Assembly: GCF_000340215.1 (NCBI RefSeq) | Contig: NW_006921534.1 | Span: forward strand, 6,499,450 to 6,563,449 | Source of the DNA: Pseudocercospora fijiensis CIRAD86 | Lineage: Eukaryota > Ascomycota > Dothideomycetes > Mycosphaerellales > Mycosphaerellaceae | Reading direction: 5' to 3' | DNA length: 64,000 bases | Shown here: piece after piece, positions 45,410-57,339 of the stretch | How the letters are laid out: each line of letters opens with the position of its first letter | How positions within the stretch are numbered: position 1 is the stretch's first letter | Notes under the pieces: model-generated | Database searches by the model: none | Told to the model about the DNA's origin: nothing | Seen by the model: the letters and a program-made list of their open reading frames with translations, nothing else | Translations under genes and position numbers: made by a program

Positions 45410-46335
45410 ATATCGTATCCTAGTTCTATAACTAGGTCGACTCGCTATCCGACTATATTATTAACGGCCTTACCTACGTTATAGAGAAGGAGGGTATAGT
45501 AGTCCCTCTATAGCTCCGATAAGATATACCTCCGTTCTCCCTAATATAGACTACCCCTCCTATAGAAGATAACGAAGAGTAGCCGCCCTAGAAGCCTAAC
45601 CTATTATCCCTCGGCGAGGAGATTAAGGATAGTATTATTAATAGTAAGTAGAACGAATTAGTTACTACGGTAAACTAGAAACTAAACGCTATAAAGGCGA
45701 CCGACCTAGCCCGCGCTAAGGTTCGAAAGTCTCTACGCGAGCTTTAGAGCCTTATTAGAGAGTAGGAGGACTACGAGGATTAACTAATAGCATTTAAGGA
45801 GCGCTAGGCAAAGAAGGTAGCCGTAGCGTAGAAGAAAGCTCCTATATTACTATCGCCGCTAAATAGTCCTCTACTATCTCTATTACGTCCTCTATCTTCT
45901 CTACCCTTAGATATAGTAAACGGCGATCTACTATATCCCTTACCTCCGGTCCTACTACTAGCTACGGATAACGATAATCTACTACGCGATCCTTCGCTAT
46001 CTCTAAGTACTAGCGAACTTACTAATCGCTTAGATATACTACCTACTCTCTCTCCCGGACCTCTAAAGGGACCTCTAGAGCCGACCGCTTAAGAGATCGC
46101 TACTACTATCTCGAATACTAGGGGTCTATATAACAAGTTTATTATTATAAACCTATCTAGTTCGCTATCCGTACCTAATAGTATCCGGGCGGCTAGCGAG
46201 ATAGCGTTCGTAGCTAGATTCGATCGGTTAAGTATATAGAAGCGAGTTCGGGCGTACGATTACTTATAGAATCTATCGGGCGGTAGTTACTAGAAGTAAG
46301 GTAAGAACCTATTTAATAAGTAGTAGAGCATTCGG
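45410..46335 (+). pseudogene. SNF2-like pseudogene, last exon (C-terminal tail)
   Basis: The exon joins exon 4 in phase after intron 4 and removal of Gypsy-2. It encodes about 300 residues without helicase motifs: a charged helix-rich part (ATDLARAKVRKSLREL, LIAFKER), then a Leu/Pro/Ser-rich low-complexity stretch (PLNSPLLSLLRPLSSLPLDI), then SEIAFVARFDRLSI and a basic end. The true stop is uncertain because stops abound near 46280-46335. Confidence 0.5.
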
Positions 46336-46379
46336 TAATATAGTTATCGGTAATATAGTTAAAGCTAGTTCGTAGTAGT

Positions 46380-46690
46380 AGATATCTCTCCTCTCCTATA
46401 TTGTATATATATATATCTACTAGTTAGTAGCTTAGGGCGGAAATGCGTCTATAGTAACAAAAGTTTAGATATATATAGTAATAAAAGTTTAGGTATATAC
46501 CTAAAGTCTCTTTCTATACTAACGTAGTATTAAAGTATCTATCTTAAAAAATATATATATTGTCTCTATCGGCGAAAGTTTAGATATATACTAAAAGTTT
46601 CTCCCTCTACTAATATAGTATTAAAGTATCTAATATATATATATAATAGCTAGTTAGTTAAAAATTGTCTATAGCTATACGCGAATACGT
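46380..46690. repeat. AT-rich flank with ACTTTAGGT family relics and (TA)n
   Basis: Decayed copies of the palindromic family lie at about 46472-46508 (AAAGTTTAGGTATATACCTA) and 46573-46602, with (TA)n runs at about 46404, 46550 and 46641. No gene is seen. Confidence 0.6.
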
Positions 46691-47514
46691 TTAGTATATA
46701 GCTCGCGTTCGAGATATAGCTCGCTATCGCCTATAAGACGTCGCGTTCGAGATACGGTAAGATATTACGTTCGAGATATAGCTCGCTATCGCCTTCGAGA
46801 TTAAGTATTCGAGATATCCGCTATCGCCTATAAGACGTCGCGTTCGAGATTTCCGCTCTTATCTATAAGACGTCGCGTTCGAGATATCGTATCTAAGATA
46901 TCGTATTCGAGATATCGCTCGCTATCGCGTTTAAGATATTACGTTCGAGATATCGTATCTGAGATATTATATCCGAGATATCGTATTCGAGATATCGCTC
47001 GCTATCGAATTCGAGATATCGCGTTCGAGATATCGCGTTCGAGATATCGCGTTCGAGATATCGCGTTCGAGATATCGCGTTCGAGATATCGCGTTCGAGA
47101 TATCGCGTTCGAGATATCGCGTTCGAGATATCGCTCGCTATCGCGTTTAAGATATCGTATTTTAGATATCGCGTTTAAGATATAGCTCGCTATCGCCTTC
47201 GAGATATTATATTCGAGATACGGCTCGCTATCGCGGTTCGAGATATCGTATTTTAGATATCGTATTTTAGATATCGTATTTTAGATATTGTATTTTAGAT
47301 ATCGTATTTAAGATAGGGCTACGCCTTCGAGATATTACGTTCGAGATATAGCTCGCTATTGCCTCCTTTAATAATAAGATATTATATTCGGGATATAGGT
47401 CGCTTTCGCCTTTAGGATATAGGTCGCTCTCGGGATATAGCTCGCTTTCGCCTTTAGAATACGAGTCGCTTTCGCCTTCGAGATATAGGTCGCTCTCGGA
47501 ATACGGCTCGCCCC
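46690..47514 (+). repeat. Minisatellite of GAGATAT-containing units
   Basis: The core is a 14-bp unit, TTCGAGATATCGCG, with about nine almost perfect head-to-tail copies at 47009-47134. It is embedded in variants of 14 to 20 bp (GAGATATAGCTCGCTATCGCC, TTTTAGATATCGTA, CTTTAGGATATAGGTCG). GATATC is self-complementary, so the array can fold on either strand. No frame is seen. Confidence 0.85.
47505..47514. repeat. Probable target-site duplication of the MULE (left)
   Basis: CGGCTCGCCC, repeated at 63991-64000 at the window edge. Mutator-like elements make 9-11 bp duplications. The word resembles the CGGCTCGC of the minisatellite. Confidence 0.65.
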
Positions 47515-47575
47515 TAGATTTCGAAAAGCCTCGAGGATTCCCCGAGCCCTAGCTACCCGCCCGAGCCCTAGTATA
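47515..47575 (+). repeat. MULE left terminal inverted repeat
   Basis: Inverse of 63930-63990. The inner 47 bp match at all but a few positions; the outermost 15-20 bp are diverged. Confidence 0.75.
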
Positions 47576-47749
47576 ACCCGAGATTATAAGATCGGCTATT
47601 CTATACAAAATCGCGTATAGAAGCGATAATCGCGTCGCTATAGGCCCCTCCGACTAGGCAACTACTATACTGCTACTAGTAGCTATAAAGCTAAAGTTTA
47701 TTAGCAAATTAGTAGTATAGCAAAATTCAAGGTATTGTTGCTTACTATC

Positions 47750-49202
47750 TACTTAGGTCTAAGCGGATTACGACCTGCAGCCTTGTAACTACGTAATGCT
47801 ATATATGCTAGCTTATATTAGTCCCTTATTTGCTAACTAGCCTACTACTATATGTAATACTACTACTAAGTAAACTAATAGTACTATTATTATAGTACCT
47901 AGTAATAAAGTAGCCGCTCTATTAGCTATATAAGCGACTATTGTTATTGTTGCTAGTGCTAGTACTAGTAGTGTTACTAAGCAGCCTGTCGTTATTGTTG
48001 CTTATATAATACCGCCTACTAGCGGCTATAGTAAGCTTGTTGTCTCGCTCGCTCTTCTTCCGCTTATAGTCGTTATTATTTATAAGTACGTAGGTGTTTA
48101 ACCTCTCGGCGGAGCGTATCTAGCTTAGAAGGTAGCTCCGGAGCTACTAGAAGTAAAGACTCGATACGTAGATTATAGCACTCGAAGCTACTTAGATAGC
48201 AAGCAGAGCTATAAGTACGATTAGCCTTCTAGTAAGGGCACTATTAAGTGCGGCATTAGCTCTTTACGCACTTATAGTACTCGGCAACTATCGTACGAAG
48301 CTATATAAGAGATACGCCTAGCTCTAAGGTAAAGTCTACGATCCTTACTATCGCTATCTTCTGCTTCTTAGCTACTATAGTATAGTTTAAATCGTCGAGT
48401 TCTCGAGCCGTTGCTATACGCTTAGTTAAATACAACGTTGCTCCGCTAGTAAGAGGTTTACGGTTACTATATACTACTTATAGCTCTCGGAGCCGTACTA
48501 GTAGTTAATTAACCTCCTACTTCCGTACTAGTAAGAAGTCGATAAACTAGTAGACGTAGAAGTAATATAGCAATAGTAGAGCGCGCTTTCTACCTGTTTC
48601 TATTAGCTTTATTATCTCGTAAAGGCACGGATAGCTATAGGTCTTTATTAGGTAATCGTTATAGCGGCACTATAGATAGGAGCAAGAATAAGCCGAGTAC
48701 TTTATCTTATTGCCGTTGTCGTCCGTTATAGTGTTTAGAAGGGTAATAGCGCGCTCGTAGACCTTGTAAACCTCGAGAAGGCAGTAGTCGCTAATAATAC
48801 GAGAGACACTCGCAAAGAAGGGCCCTACTAATAGCTTATAGTAGCGCTTTAGGTTGTTAGCTAACTAGACTCTACGGCGGTCGTGTCCTTAGTACTACTA
48901 GTTAAGAAGCGACTTAAAGAGTAAGTAGATATCGTATCGGCTGCTATAGTTAAGCTACTGTTTAATCCGACCGTAGTTTACTTCTATATAAGACGTAACC
49001 TTCTCGCCGAAGTAAAGGACTTAGTTAGTCTAGCAGTAGGCGATCTTCTCCTTATATTTCTACTAGTTGTTATATAGATATTACTTGAATTAGGGATATA
49101 CGTTGTCTAGTTTACTAACGTTGCTATTAAACTCCTCTTCTAACTAACTTCTTATAGTATATATAAACAACTGCAAGAACTTATTAGTACTTAGACTGTT
49201 AG
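47750..49202 (-). pseudogene. MULE transposase, C-terminal part
   Basis: This continues the frame at 62398-63690 after removal of Gypsy-3. It shows EEEFNSNVSKLDNVYP, EKIAYC, LYFGEKVTSYIEVNYGRIK and DIYLLFKSLLN, then LVGPFFASVSRIISDYCLLE. A SWIM-type zinc finger follows: YSCSYL-stop-CRYNDYLIKTYSYPCLYEI, with the CxCx(n)CxH pattern and the His now Tyr. The tail is Asn/Ser/Thr-rich. SWIM fingers follow the catalytic domain in MULE and FAR1-type proteins. Confidence 0.75.
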
Positions 49203-49390
49203 TATTACAATATGACACTATTGCATATACGATAGTAGGCAGCGGTTACTATCGACCGCTGCGGTCGCTATTGCTACTAATAGTAGGACTATTATATAGA
49301 TAGCTTGCCTTGCGGTACCTTAGAGAATGTATTAACTTTTGCACCGTACGACCGTTACGATACCTTCGTACTATAACCGTATGCCTAGCA
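49203..49390 (+). repeat. Gypsy-3 5' LTR
   Basis: 188 bp, matching 62210-62397 with scattered transitions. It starts TATTACAATATGACAC and ends GTATGCCTAGCA. Confidence 0.9.
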
Positions 49391-49416
49391 ACTTAGTAGC
49401 TTCGCTTAATACTTAG

Positions 49417-52400
49417 TTGGCTTCTATACTAACTACTAGTCCTCTACCCGAATCGACCCCGGTTGTTATAGCTGCGACGAGAATCGGCGCGATTAGCTAC
49501 GGGTCCTACCGATCTTCCGCTAATTACTACGATTTAACTCCTACCTATTACGACGGTACCTATTCGATTTACTACCCTTCCGCACTATACCCTACTAACG
49601 CGTAAGCGCCTTATCGGCGATCCTATTAGTATCCCGAGGAGACAGTAGTAGTAGTTTCTACCTTTAGTAGTAATTGCCTACTATACCTAGGTCTAGGGGT
49701 AGCCGCTTTCCCTAGGAGGACCTGCCCGATAAGCTACGCTCCTCCGCCTTTAGTCGGGTCTCCGTTATTGTCCTCCGTTTAGAGACTATCTCGCCTCTAC
49801 CCTCTTACTAATAGTTTACCCGCTTGCCGTAGCTCCTTCGGACTCGCTTCTAACTCCGGTAGAAGCCTCGAAATTAGCTAAGCTAGCGGTTTAACCGCTG
49901 CCCTAGTACTACAATCTCGGATTGCTAGATATAGAGCCCTATATCCTACGTATCTGTTCCTATATTTAGAACTACGTCGATTATAGCGAGAACTTCGCGA
50001 CCTAGCTTAGGGTAAAGTACGGCCGAATCGACTTACTTGCCTTATACGTTCTATATTATTACCCGCTCGTAGGAAATCCGCCGCCTCTATAGGCTAAAAT
50101 CGAGGAACTCTACCTAGACGCCCTTAACGGTTACAACTTTCTAAGATAGTAGGTAGTAGATAAAGGAATCCTAACTAAATCGGTTAAGGAGCTTAAAGCC
50201 GCGCTCCTAATAGTACGCGATTTACGCTATTACCGTTAATTCTACCTAGAGATCTATCTACTACCTATAGTAGAGCAGCGCCTACTAGCCCGACCGCCTT
50301 AAGTCCTACCGCGGCCTACGGTTTCGCCTATTACTACGGTAGAAACAACTGTACCGCCGGAATAGCGTCCCGGTTCGCCTAATAGCTCGCTTAAATCGGT
50401 TTTCTTATAGAGGCTACTTAAGCTACGATACCCGGCGGACGAGAATCCTTAGAAGCTAAGGAGGCCTCTGCCTAAGACTTCCCCTAAGGAACCGTTAACC
50501 GGGCCTTCTAATCTATCGACGTCGCCGTTCTAGGATATCGGTTGCGGCTAATTGCCTCTAATAAACGACGGCCTCGCCGACCTATAGGCTAACGAGCCGC
50601 GTAGTCGTTTCTAATATCGTACCCTAGTAGATGCCTTATAGATAACCGAGGAGATCGATAGGGCGAACATCGCTATATAATAGAACCGTTAGCGTCGTAA
50701 TTATCTTTGCAAATTAGCTAGACGGAGAGGAGTCTATCTTAACGAAGTCGTATTAGACTTTCTAATAGAATAGGCGATTTTACCGCTATCGGCTACGCGT
50801 AAGCTAAGTCTGCCCTAGCCGAACCCGGGTTAATACGATTACTAGTAGAGAGTAGACGTATATATAAATACCTATAGGCATAGCCGCTTACGTCGGGGCG
50901 GGTTTGCGCTAGGCGATCCGCTTAGCAATCCGCCTAGTAATCCTCCTAGCAATCTACCTAGTAATCCTCCTAACGATCCCCTACTACCGCTACTTAGTAA
51001 CTTCGATCTAGGTGTTTCCTCTCGTAAGCCGATATAGGGTTAGCCTTTGCCCTTTCCGCTATTAGACTTATAGGGTCTACTACGGGAAGGCAAGAAGCAA
51101 CGCTAGAAGTACCGTCGGTATAGGGATAACCCGAGTAAGGATAGATCCTTATTAGATAGTAAGGATTCGGACGACTCTAATTAATCCTCGTCGGATAACG
51201 ATAGTTCCTTAGATGCTAGTTATTATAGACATGCCTACCGTCGTAGATACTGTTAGCATTATCGGGACTACGTCGCGGAATCGCTAGTTTCTAAAGCGAG
51301 TTATATCTAGGGGCACTACGCCTACCTCTAGCGGCTACGGTTCGATCTAGCGTATTTTAGGTTCTTCGATCCTCTACTTAGTATTACGGATTACGGCGAG
51401 GGAGACTACGCTTTAGTCGGGAATAAGATAATATACCGTTCGGTATATACTTTTATCGAAGCGGCTAAGGATTATACTTATATCGTAGGGCGAGAGACAG
51501 TTCGTCTTAACCTCTCTCTTTGCTTTCGAGAGGTAGCGCTTAGTTAGTATTATAGTTACCTTTCTAGCCGTAACCGAGTAAAGCTCCGCAGCGGACACGG
51601 TCTAAAACGCTAGGAACGTTGTCTTAGTAAGAAATAGAAGGTCCCTCTAATAAAGGCGATAGATCTCCTTAATAAGTAACGCTACGACTAGTAGGATATC
51701 GCTTTAGAGCGTTTAGTAACGGACTTTATTATTAAAACGGTGCGACTCGCTAAGGATACTAGTATACGGAAATCGAACCGGCTCTTAGAAGCTTATCGTC
51801 GAATGGATCCGCGCCTCTAATTAAATATAGACGAGCTAAATCGTCGTATAAAGGTCGATAAGTAGGTTACGTACTACGAGAAGTAGGTATTAATCTAGGA
51901 ATATATACTTTCGTCCTCGTCTAATCGTCGCCTAGACGCTACGACTAGGAATATTAGCCGCGCTAGTAAGGCTACCTAGTAGAACCGATACGAAGGGAAC
52001 GCCTCTTATGCTCTAGCGAGCTTCGCTCTAGTAAGAGCGTCCCCTAACTACTAGAACCGCGATATCGACCGACCGAACCCGCTACGCCTTACTAACGCCT
52101 ATTAGTAGAATCGCCTACCTAACGCCCCTTAGTAGAATCGCCTACTACCGGTAGGAAATAGTAAAGGACCGTTAAAGGGTAGTAGCTCTACCTTCCTCCT
52201 AAAAGACCTAAAGCGAGTCGATTCGCGCCTATTTAATCGATAGAATAGAAAGCGTAACAATCGAGCTCGTAAGTAGGCTAACTTTACCGATAATAGTAAG
52301 AGAGTAGGCGATACTATAAATAATACTAACTAAGCCGACGACGGCTATCGGGAGGATAGTTAGGAGGATAATAGGAGAACCGACGTAGATAATTATAGCT

Positions 52401-52740
52401 ATTTTAGTAACGCCGGAGAAGACGCCGACTACTTTACCGACCTATACGACTCTAATCTAGGCTTAGGAGCTTACTTTGCGGGCGTAGGCGATCGCTCGCT
52501 ATTAGCGTTAAACTCGGTACTATAGGCTAAAGCGTCCCTACTAGCGGCAATCTAACTATTTGCCTCTACGAAGTACGCTTACAAGGTCTATAGGCGGCGA
52601 TTTAAGTTAGGCAACCTTCTATACTAGTATATTCGTAGAGAGTATATAGGGGCGACGACGCCTTCTACTATTATCGAACGCATATCGGCGAACTCGGAAG
52701 TAATTTAGTCGAAGGCGCCTCCGTTAGCTTAGTAAGGTTA
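49417..52740 (+). pseudogene. Gypsy-3 gag
   Basis: The N-terminus is preserved stop-free at 49417-49605 (ASILTTSPLPESTPVVIAA, then Tyr/Ser/Thr-rich). A long gag-like region follows: GRIDLLALYVLY, RPKVLP-type proline-rich linkers, then DYGEGDYALVGNKIIYRSVY, TVRLNLSLCFREVALS, ALERLVTDFIIKTVRLAK and an Asn/Arg/Gln-rich tail. I do not see a CCHC knuckle. The region is longer than a usual gag, so it may hold more than one protein. Confidence 0.6.
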
Positions 52741-55700
52741 CGCATTCCGGAATTAGTAATATATAACTTTCCCTCTTTAGTTATTACTATCTGGTATATC
52801 TATATAGGTCTACCTAGATACTAGCTATACGCTTACTATTACGGAAAAAGACTTCGTTTTAAGCTATTGCCCGGACGTAGAGGTACGTAAGCTACGCGAA
52901 CCGATCGAAATCGGTAGTATTACCGGCGCGTATCGCTCCGGGGAATACGTCGTATTAGGTATATTTGTCCCGGTAGCGAAGACAGACGGTATAGTCTCCC
53001 TAGTACGAATAACTTACAAGGTTTACCTAGTTCCTAAACTAAAGGCAAAAATCCTAGTTAGTATAGATACGATTGCCCTAGAGGGAATAAAGATCGATAT
53101 TCCCGTACGGACAGTTACCGTAGCTAGTTAGGACAACGCCTGCTTTAAAGTAGCCGTTAAGCGTAAGAAAGGGAAGTCGGTTTAGCGCCCTATAAGGCTA
53201 GCGAAGGACGTAATATTAGTACCGTATACAGTCGCCCTCGCTCTAGTTAAGTACGGTAGCGACCTCCCTAAGGGCCGGGATTTCATTCTTAACGCCGGTT
53301 TCTTAGTCTAGCTAACTAGCAATATATATAGATTGTCGTTACAAGCTCCGCCGTTAGTAACAGCGTATAATTAGATCGTAGACGCTAATTTTTCTTATAC
53401 GTATATTCGTAACGATGCGACGACTCTAGTAACGATTCGAGCCGGATAGCTACTCGGTTCGTTAAGTAATAGGACTATTACTAGGGCCTACTATATCGAC
53501 GTAGCCGACTACGGACTAGTAGGATTGAGTCCTAACGCTTTTACGGCTACGCGGGATATACTAAATATATAGCGGGAATACTAGTACGCGTTAGGCGTAA
53601 CGATTTACGGTAACGATAACTAAGTAGACTAAATTGCTATAGTAGTCGAGCGGTACCCGGAGCTCTTTACTAATTGCTAGACGGTCGTTAATATTCCCGA
53701 GCACGATTATATACCTATCCTAACTGTACTAAATTACCTAGATCTGTTGCTACCCCCCCGTATAATTAACCTAGGTAAGAGGGATCGTAAAGTAGTAGAC
53801 AAGATATATAACGACCTATACCGCTAGGGGAAGATGCAGTATATAACCGAGCCTACGCCCTTCGGCTTTCTAGTGTTTGTCGTATAGAAGCGCGTTGCTA
53901 ACGGTAAAGGTAGTATAATTAATAAGCCGCGGGCGGTAGTCGATATCTGCGCCTTAAATAAGGTAACGATCCCCGACAGCTATTAGATACCGCTCTAGGC
54001 GGATCTTTTTGCACAATTAGTAGGGTGCTAGTATATTAGTACTATAGACTGTCTAACCTTCTTCTACTAATAGGGCGTAAAGCCGAAGGATCGTTATAAA
54101 TTAACGATTAATACTTATTATAGCTAGGAATAGTATAAGGTCGCTATTATAGGATATTCGAATAGTATCTAATTCGTATAGCAGAAGCTAGATTAGATCC
54201 TTCGCGACTGTCGTAGCTTTGCGCGAGCTTATATCGACGATATCGTAGTGTTTTCGAAGACGTTACCTAAGCATCTCGATTATCTAGAAGCGGTCTTCTA
54301 GAGATTAGACGCCGTAAGGATTAGTATTAGTCCGAAGAAGACTTTCTTAGGCTTCCCCTTTGCGACTCTTTTAGGTTAGTATGTTAGCGGCCTTAGTCTA
54401 GCTACGAGTAAAGAGAAAATCGCAGCGATTACCTTACTTTAGTTCCCGGAGAACGTATAGAAGCTAGAGCATTATCTCGGTCTAACTAACTAGTTGCGGC
54501 AACATATCCTATACTACGCGTAGATAGCGGCGCCTCTATAGGCGGAGAAGACACGCTTATTAAAAGGGGCGCTAGTTACTAGCAATAGTCGTCGCCGGCA
54601 CGTCGCCGTTACGACGCTAGGTAAGAACGATTAGTACCGCGACGAGCTAGTAAAAGCGTTTCGCTTATTGCAATCGATGTTCTACGAGCCCTCCTTCCTA
54701 TACTATTTCGACCCTAACCGTCGCTTATACGCTAATATAGATTCCTCTAAAGAGTTTAGCTATAGCGCGGTACTCTACTATATCGATAGGGACCTAGACC
54801 CTATTCTATCTAAGGGAAAGGCGTAGTTGTTTCCTTATTATAAGGTTTAGCCTATTTTGTTCTTAAGCCGAGGCCTAACTTAGGTAGAGATACGATATTA
54901 GCCGATAGAGCTCGAATACTCGGAAATCGTATAGATAGTAAAGAAGGTAGGCTATTTAATGTATGCTTTATCGAGGCCGACGACTATCTTTATAGACTAC
55001 TATACCGTAGTTAGTCTTACTAACTCGGTATCGATAACTACGACTACCGATATAGGTAAGTAGAACCTAAAATTAGTAAGGGCATCGATATTCCTTTCCT
55101 AATATCGAGTCGATATAGTTTACCGCCTAGGGCGGATATACCTAGTTCTAGACGCCCTTAGTCGACTTCTAGAGGATACGGAGTCGCCTAAGTTAACGCC
55201 GGACGAGAAGAACCTAGACCCGCTCTCTTACTATACCGACGCTACGCCCTCTTCGGCTAATCTAAAGGAAGTAGCCTACTTCTATACGATATTAGTAGAG
55301 CTAGATCCGGATTTCCGACGTCGGTTAAACCGAGCGTACGATAACGACGAGTATTAGTCTAGGGTTTTACGACTAGTTCGATAAGCGTAGGCGCGGAATG
55401 CTTTAGAGCGTCTCTATTCGGAGGGAGCTAATATGCCTTCGGTAACGAAAACGCTAGTTCGGTATAAGGGTAGCAAAAATCCGGACCTATTCGTAGGTAA
55501 TAAGTTTAATAGTCCGCTAGGTATTCGATTCTTCGAAAGGGACGGCCTCTTGTATTTCCGTAACTAATCTTTAGGGCGCGAGCGACTCTATATCCCTCGA
55601 GCCTTAATAGGCGAGATCTTCGAGTAGGCTTACGATAACCGTTACTACTAGGGCTTTTAGCGCGTCTTCGACCGCATTTAAGCTTCCTTCTTTATATATC

Positions 55701-57060
55701 GACTCGCTCGCTACCTTTGCCTCTATTTAGATTATTATTACTAGTGTCTCCTTTTACGTACCCCCCGATACGCTCCTTATAGCGAACTTTACCCGATCTA
55801 GAATGCGGAGGGCCTATACTATACTATAACGATAGATCTCGTAACCGCCCTACCGGTTACGACCGATAGATTTAATACACTATATACGATTACTTATAAG
55901 ACGTCTAAGCGGGTAGTAGTCGTCCTAGGTAAAGAGGACTAGAAGGCCTATAACTAGGGTATCGCTCTAATCGATAGGCTTTGCTTAATAGATATAAGTA
56001 TACTAGTAGTACTTATCGCTAATCGTAATCCTCGCTAGCTAAGCGACTTCTTTAAGGGCGTTTTCTCGCGCCTACGTACGAAGCTAGCTATGTCTACGGC
56101 CTACTACCCTTAAACCGATAGTTAATCCGAGCGAACTAACTAAACGGTCGAGACGGCGATTCGTTACTAGTTAGCGGATTACCCTAGCGAGGATTAAACG
56201 ACGTTTATTCTATAGCTATAGGCTACGCTTAACAACTCCCGTAATACGACTACTAGTTAGTCGCCGAACGAGGTTGCTATAGGCGTAAGGACGAATCTCG
56301 ACTCGCTCGATATACTATACGACTATCCGTATAATAGGGCGGTAGCGCGTAGCCGTATCTAGAAGGAAGTCTAGGACGCGATTACTTAGGCGAACGTAAA
56401 AATAAAAGAACGGTATAATAGCAAGTATAAGCCCCTATTCCTTAAGCTAGGTAACTGTATTATACTTCGCCTATACCGTAGTTACGAAGTGCTAGGTTAG
56501 TCGTACAAGTTTAGCTACCGTTTTAAAGGGCCTTTTATAGTTCTCGAAAAGATCGGACAACTAGCCTACTATCTCGAGTTGCCGCTATTAATACGTATCT
56601 ATCCGGTAATATCGGTTTCGCAGTTAGAAAAAGCCCCTAAAGACCTAGATCCTTTCGAGAGAACTATTAATTACGAGCCCCCGCCCGTCGTAGCTAAGGA
56701 TAGTCTAGGTTCTAGCGACGAGGGCGATTCTTATAAAATCGAGCGCTTTCTTAGGCGACGGACCGTCGTCCGAAGAGGCTAGCCTGTTCTCTAATACCTA
56801 GTAAAGTAGAAAGGGTATAGGAGCGCCTATAATATATAGTATAATATCGACGACTTAACGGGCGTAGACGATCTATATAAAATCTACGATAACGTATACT
56901 CTCTAGAGAAGGCGCCGCTATCCTATACCCTCCGTAGGGTAGTAAAGCGGACGAGAGCTCGCTAGCCTTTTTTAGAGGTTGCTAGCTCCGCCGATAAAGG
57001 CGAGGCTAGGTAATCCCTCGTAGTTCGTCGCAAATCGATACGACTCTATAGCGCGACTCC
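52740..57060 (+). pseudogene. Gypsy-3 pol: protease, RT, RNase H, integrase, chromodomain-like tail
   Basis: Protease: YLDTSYTLTITEKDFVLSY at about 52810, with the Asp-Thr-Ser triad. RT: PFGFLVFVVxKRVANGKG, RAVVDICALNKVTIPDSY and the active site AYIDDIVVFSKTLPKH near 54230. RNase H: LYANIDSSKEFSYSAVLYY. Integrase: ITIDLVTALPVTTDRFN, LIANRNPRQLSDFFKG and MSTAYYPxTDSxSE. A preserved open stretch at 56579-56782 (PLLIRIYPVISVSQLEKAPK) leads into VLxYLVKxKGYRSAYN, a chromodomain-like end. Stops are TAG/TAA at Gln/Trp positions. Confidence 0.85.
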
Positions 57061-57339
57061 TTCTTCGAAGTCGTAATCCGCCTAGGCGTACCCTTATATC
57101 GTTATCGTAACTACGTTACTTAGGCAACCGTTATACGTAGGCGCGGGCTATTCCTTATTTAGTATCGATCTTTCTAGCATCCTACGATAAGAGAGCTTTC
57201 TATTAATTACTAACGACGAATAGAAACGGACCTCGAGCGCGAGAACCGCGTCCGCCGCGGGGATTATAAAGTAGTAGCTTTTTAGCAAAAATTTCTATAG
57301 CACCGATCGCGATATAAGCGCCTAAACGTTATATTATCC

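Noticed and set aside
46690..47514. CRISPR-like array
   Set aside because: Units are contiguous 14-20 bp repeats without unique spacers, in eukaryotic transposon-rich DNA.
51413..51598. Minus-strand open frame of 61 codons
   Set aside because: It is the shadow of the Gypsy-3 gag frame on the plus strand.
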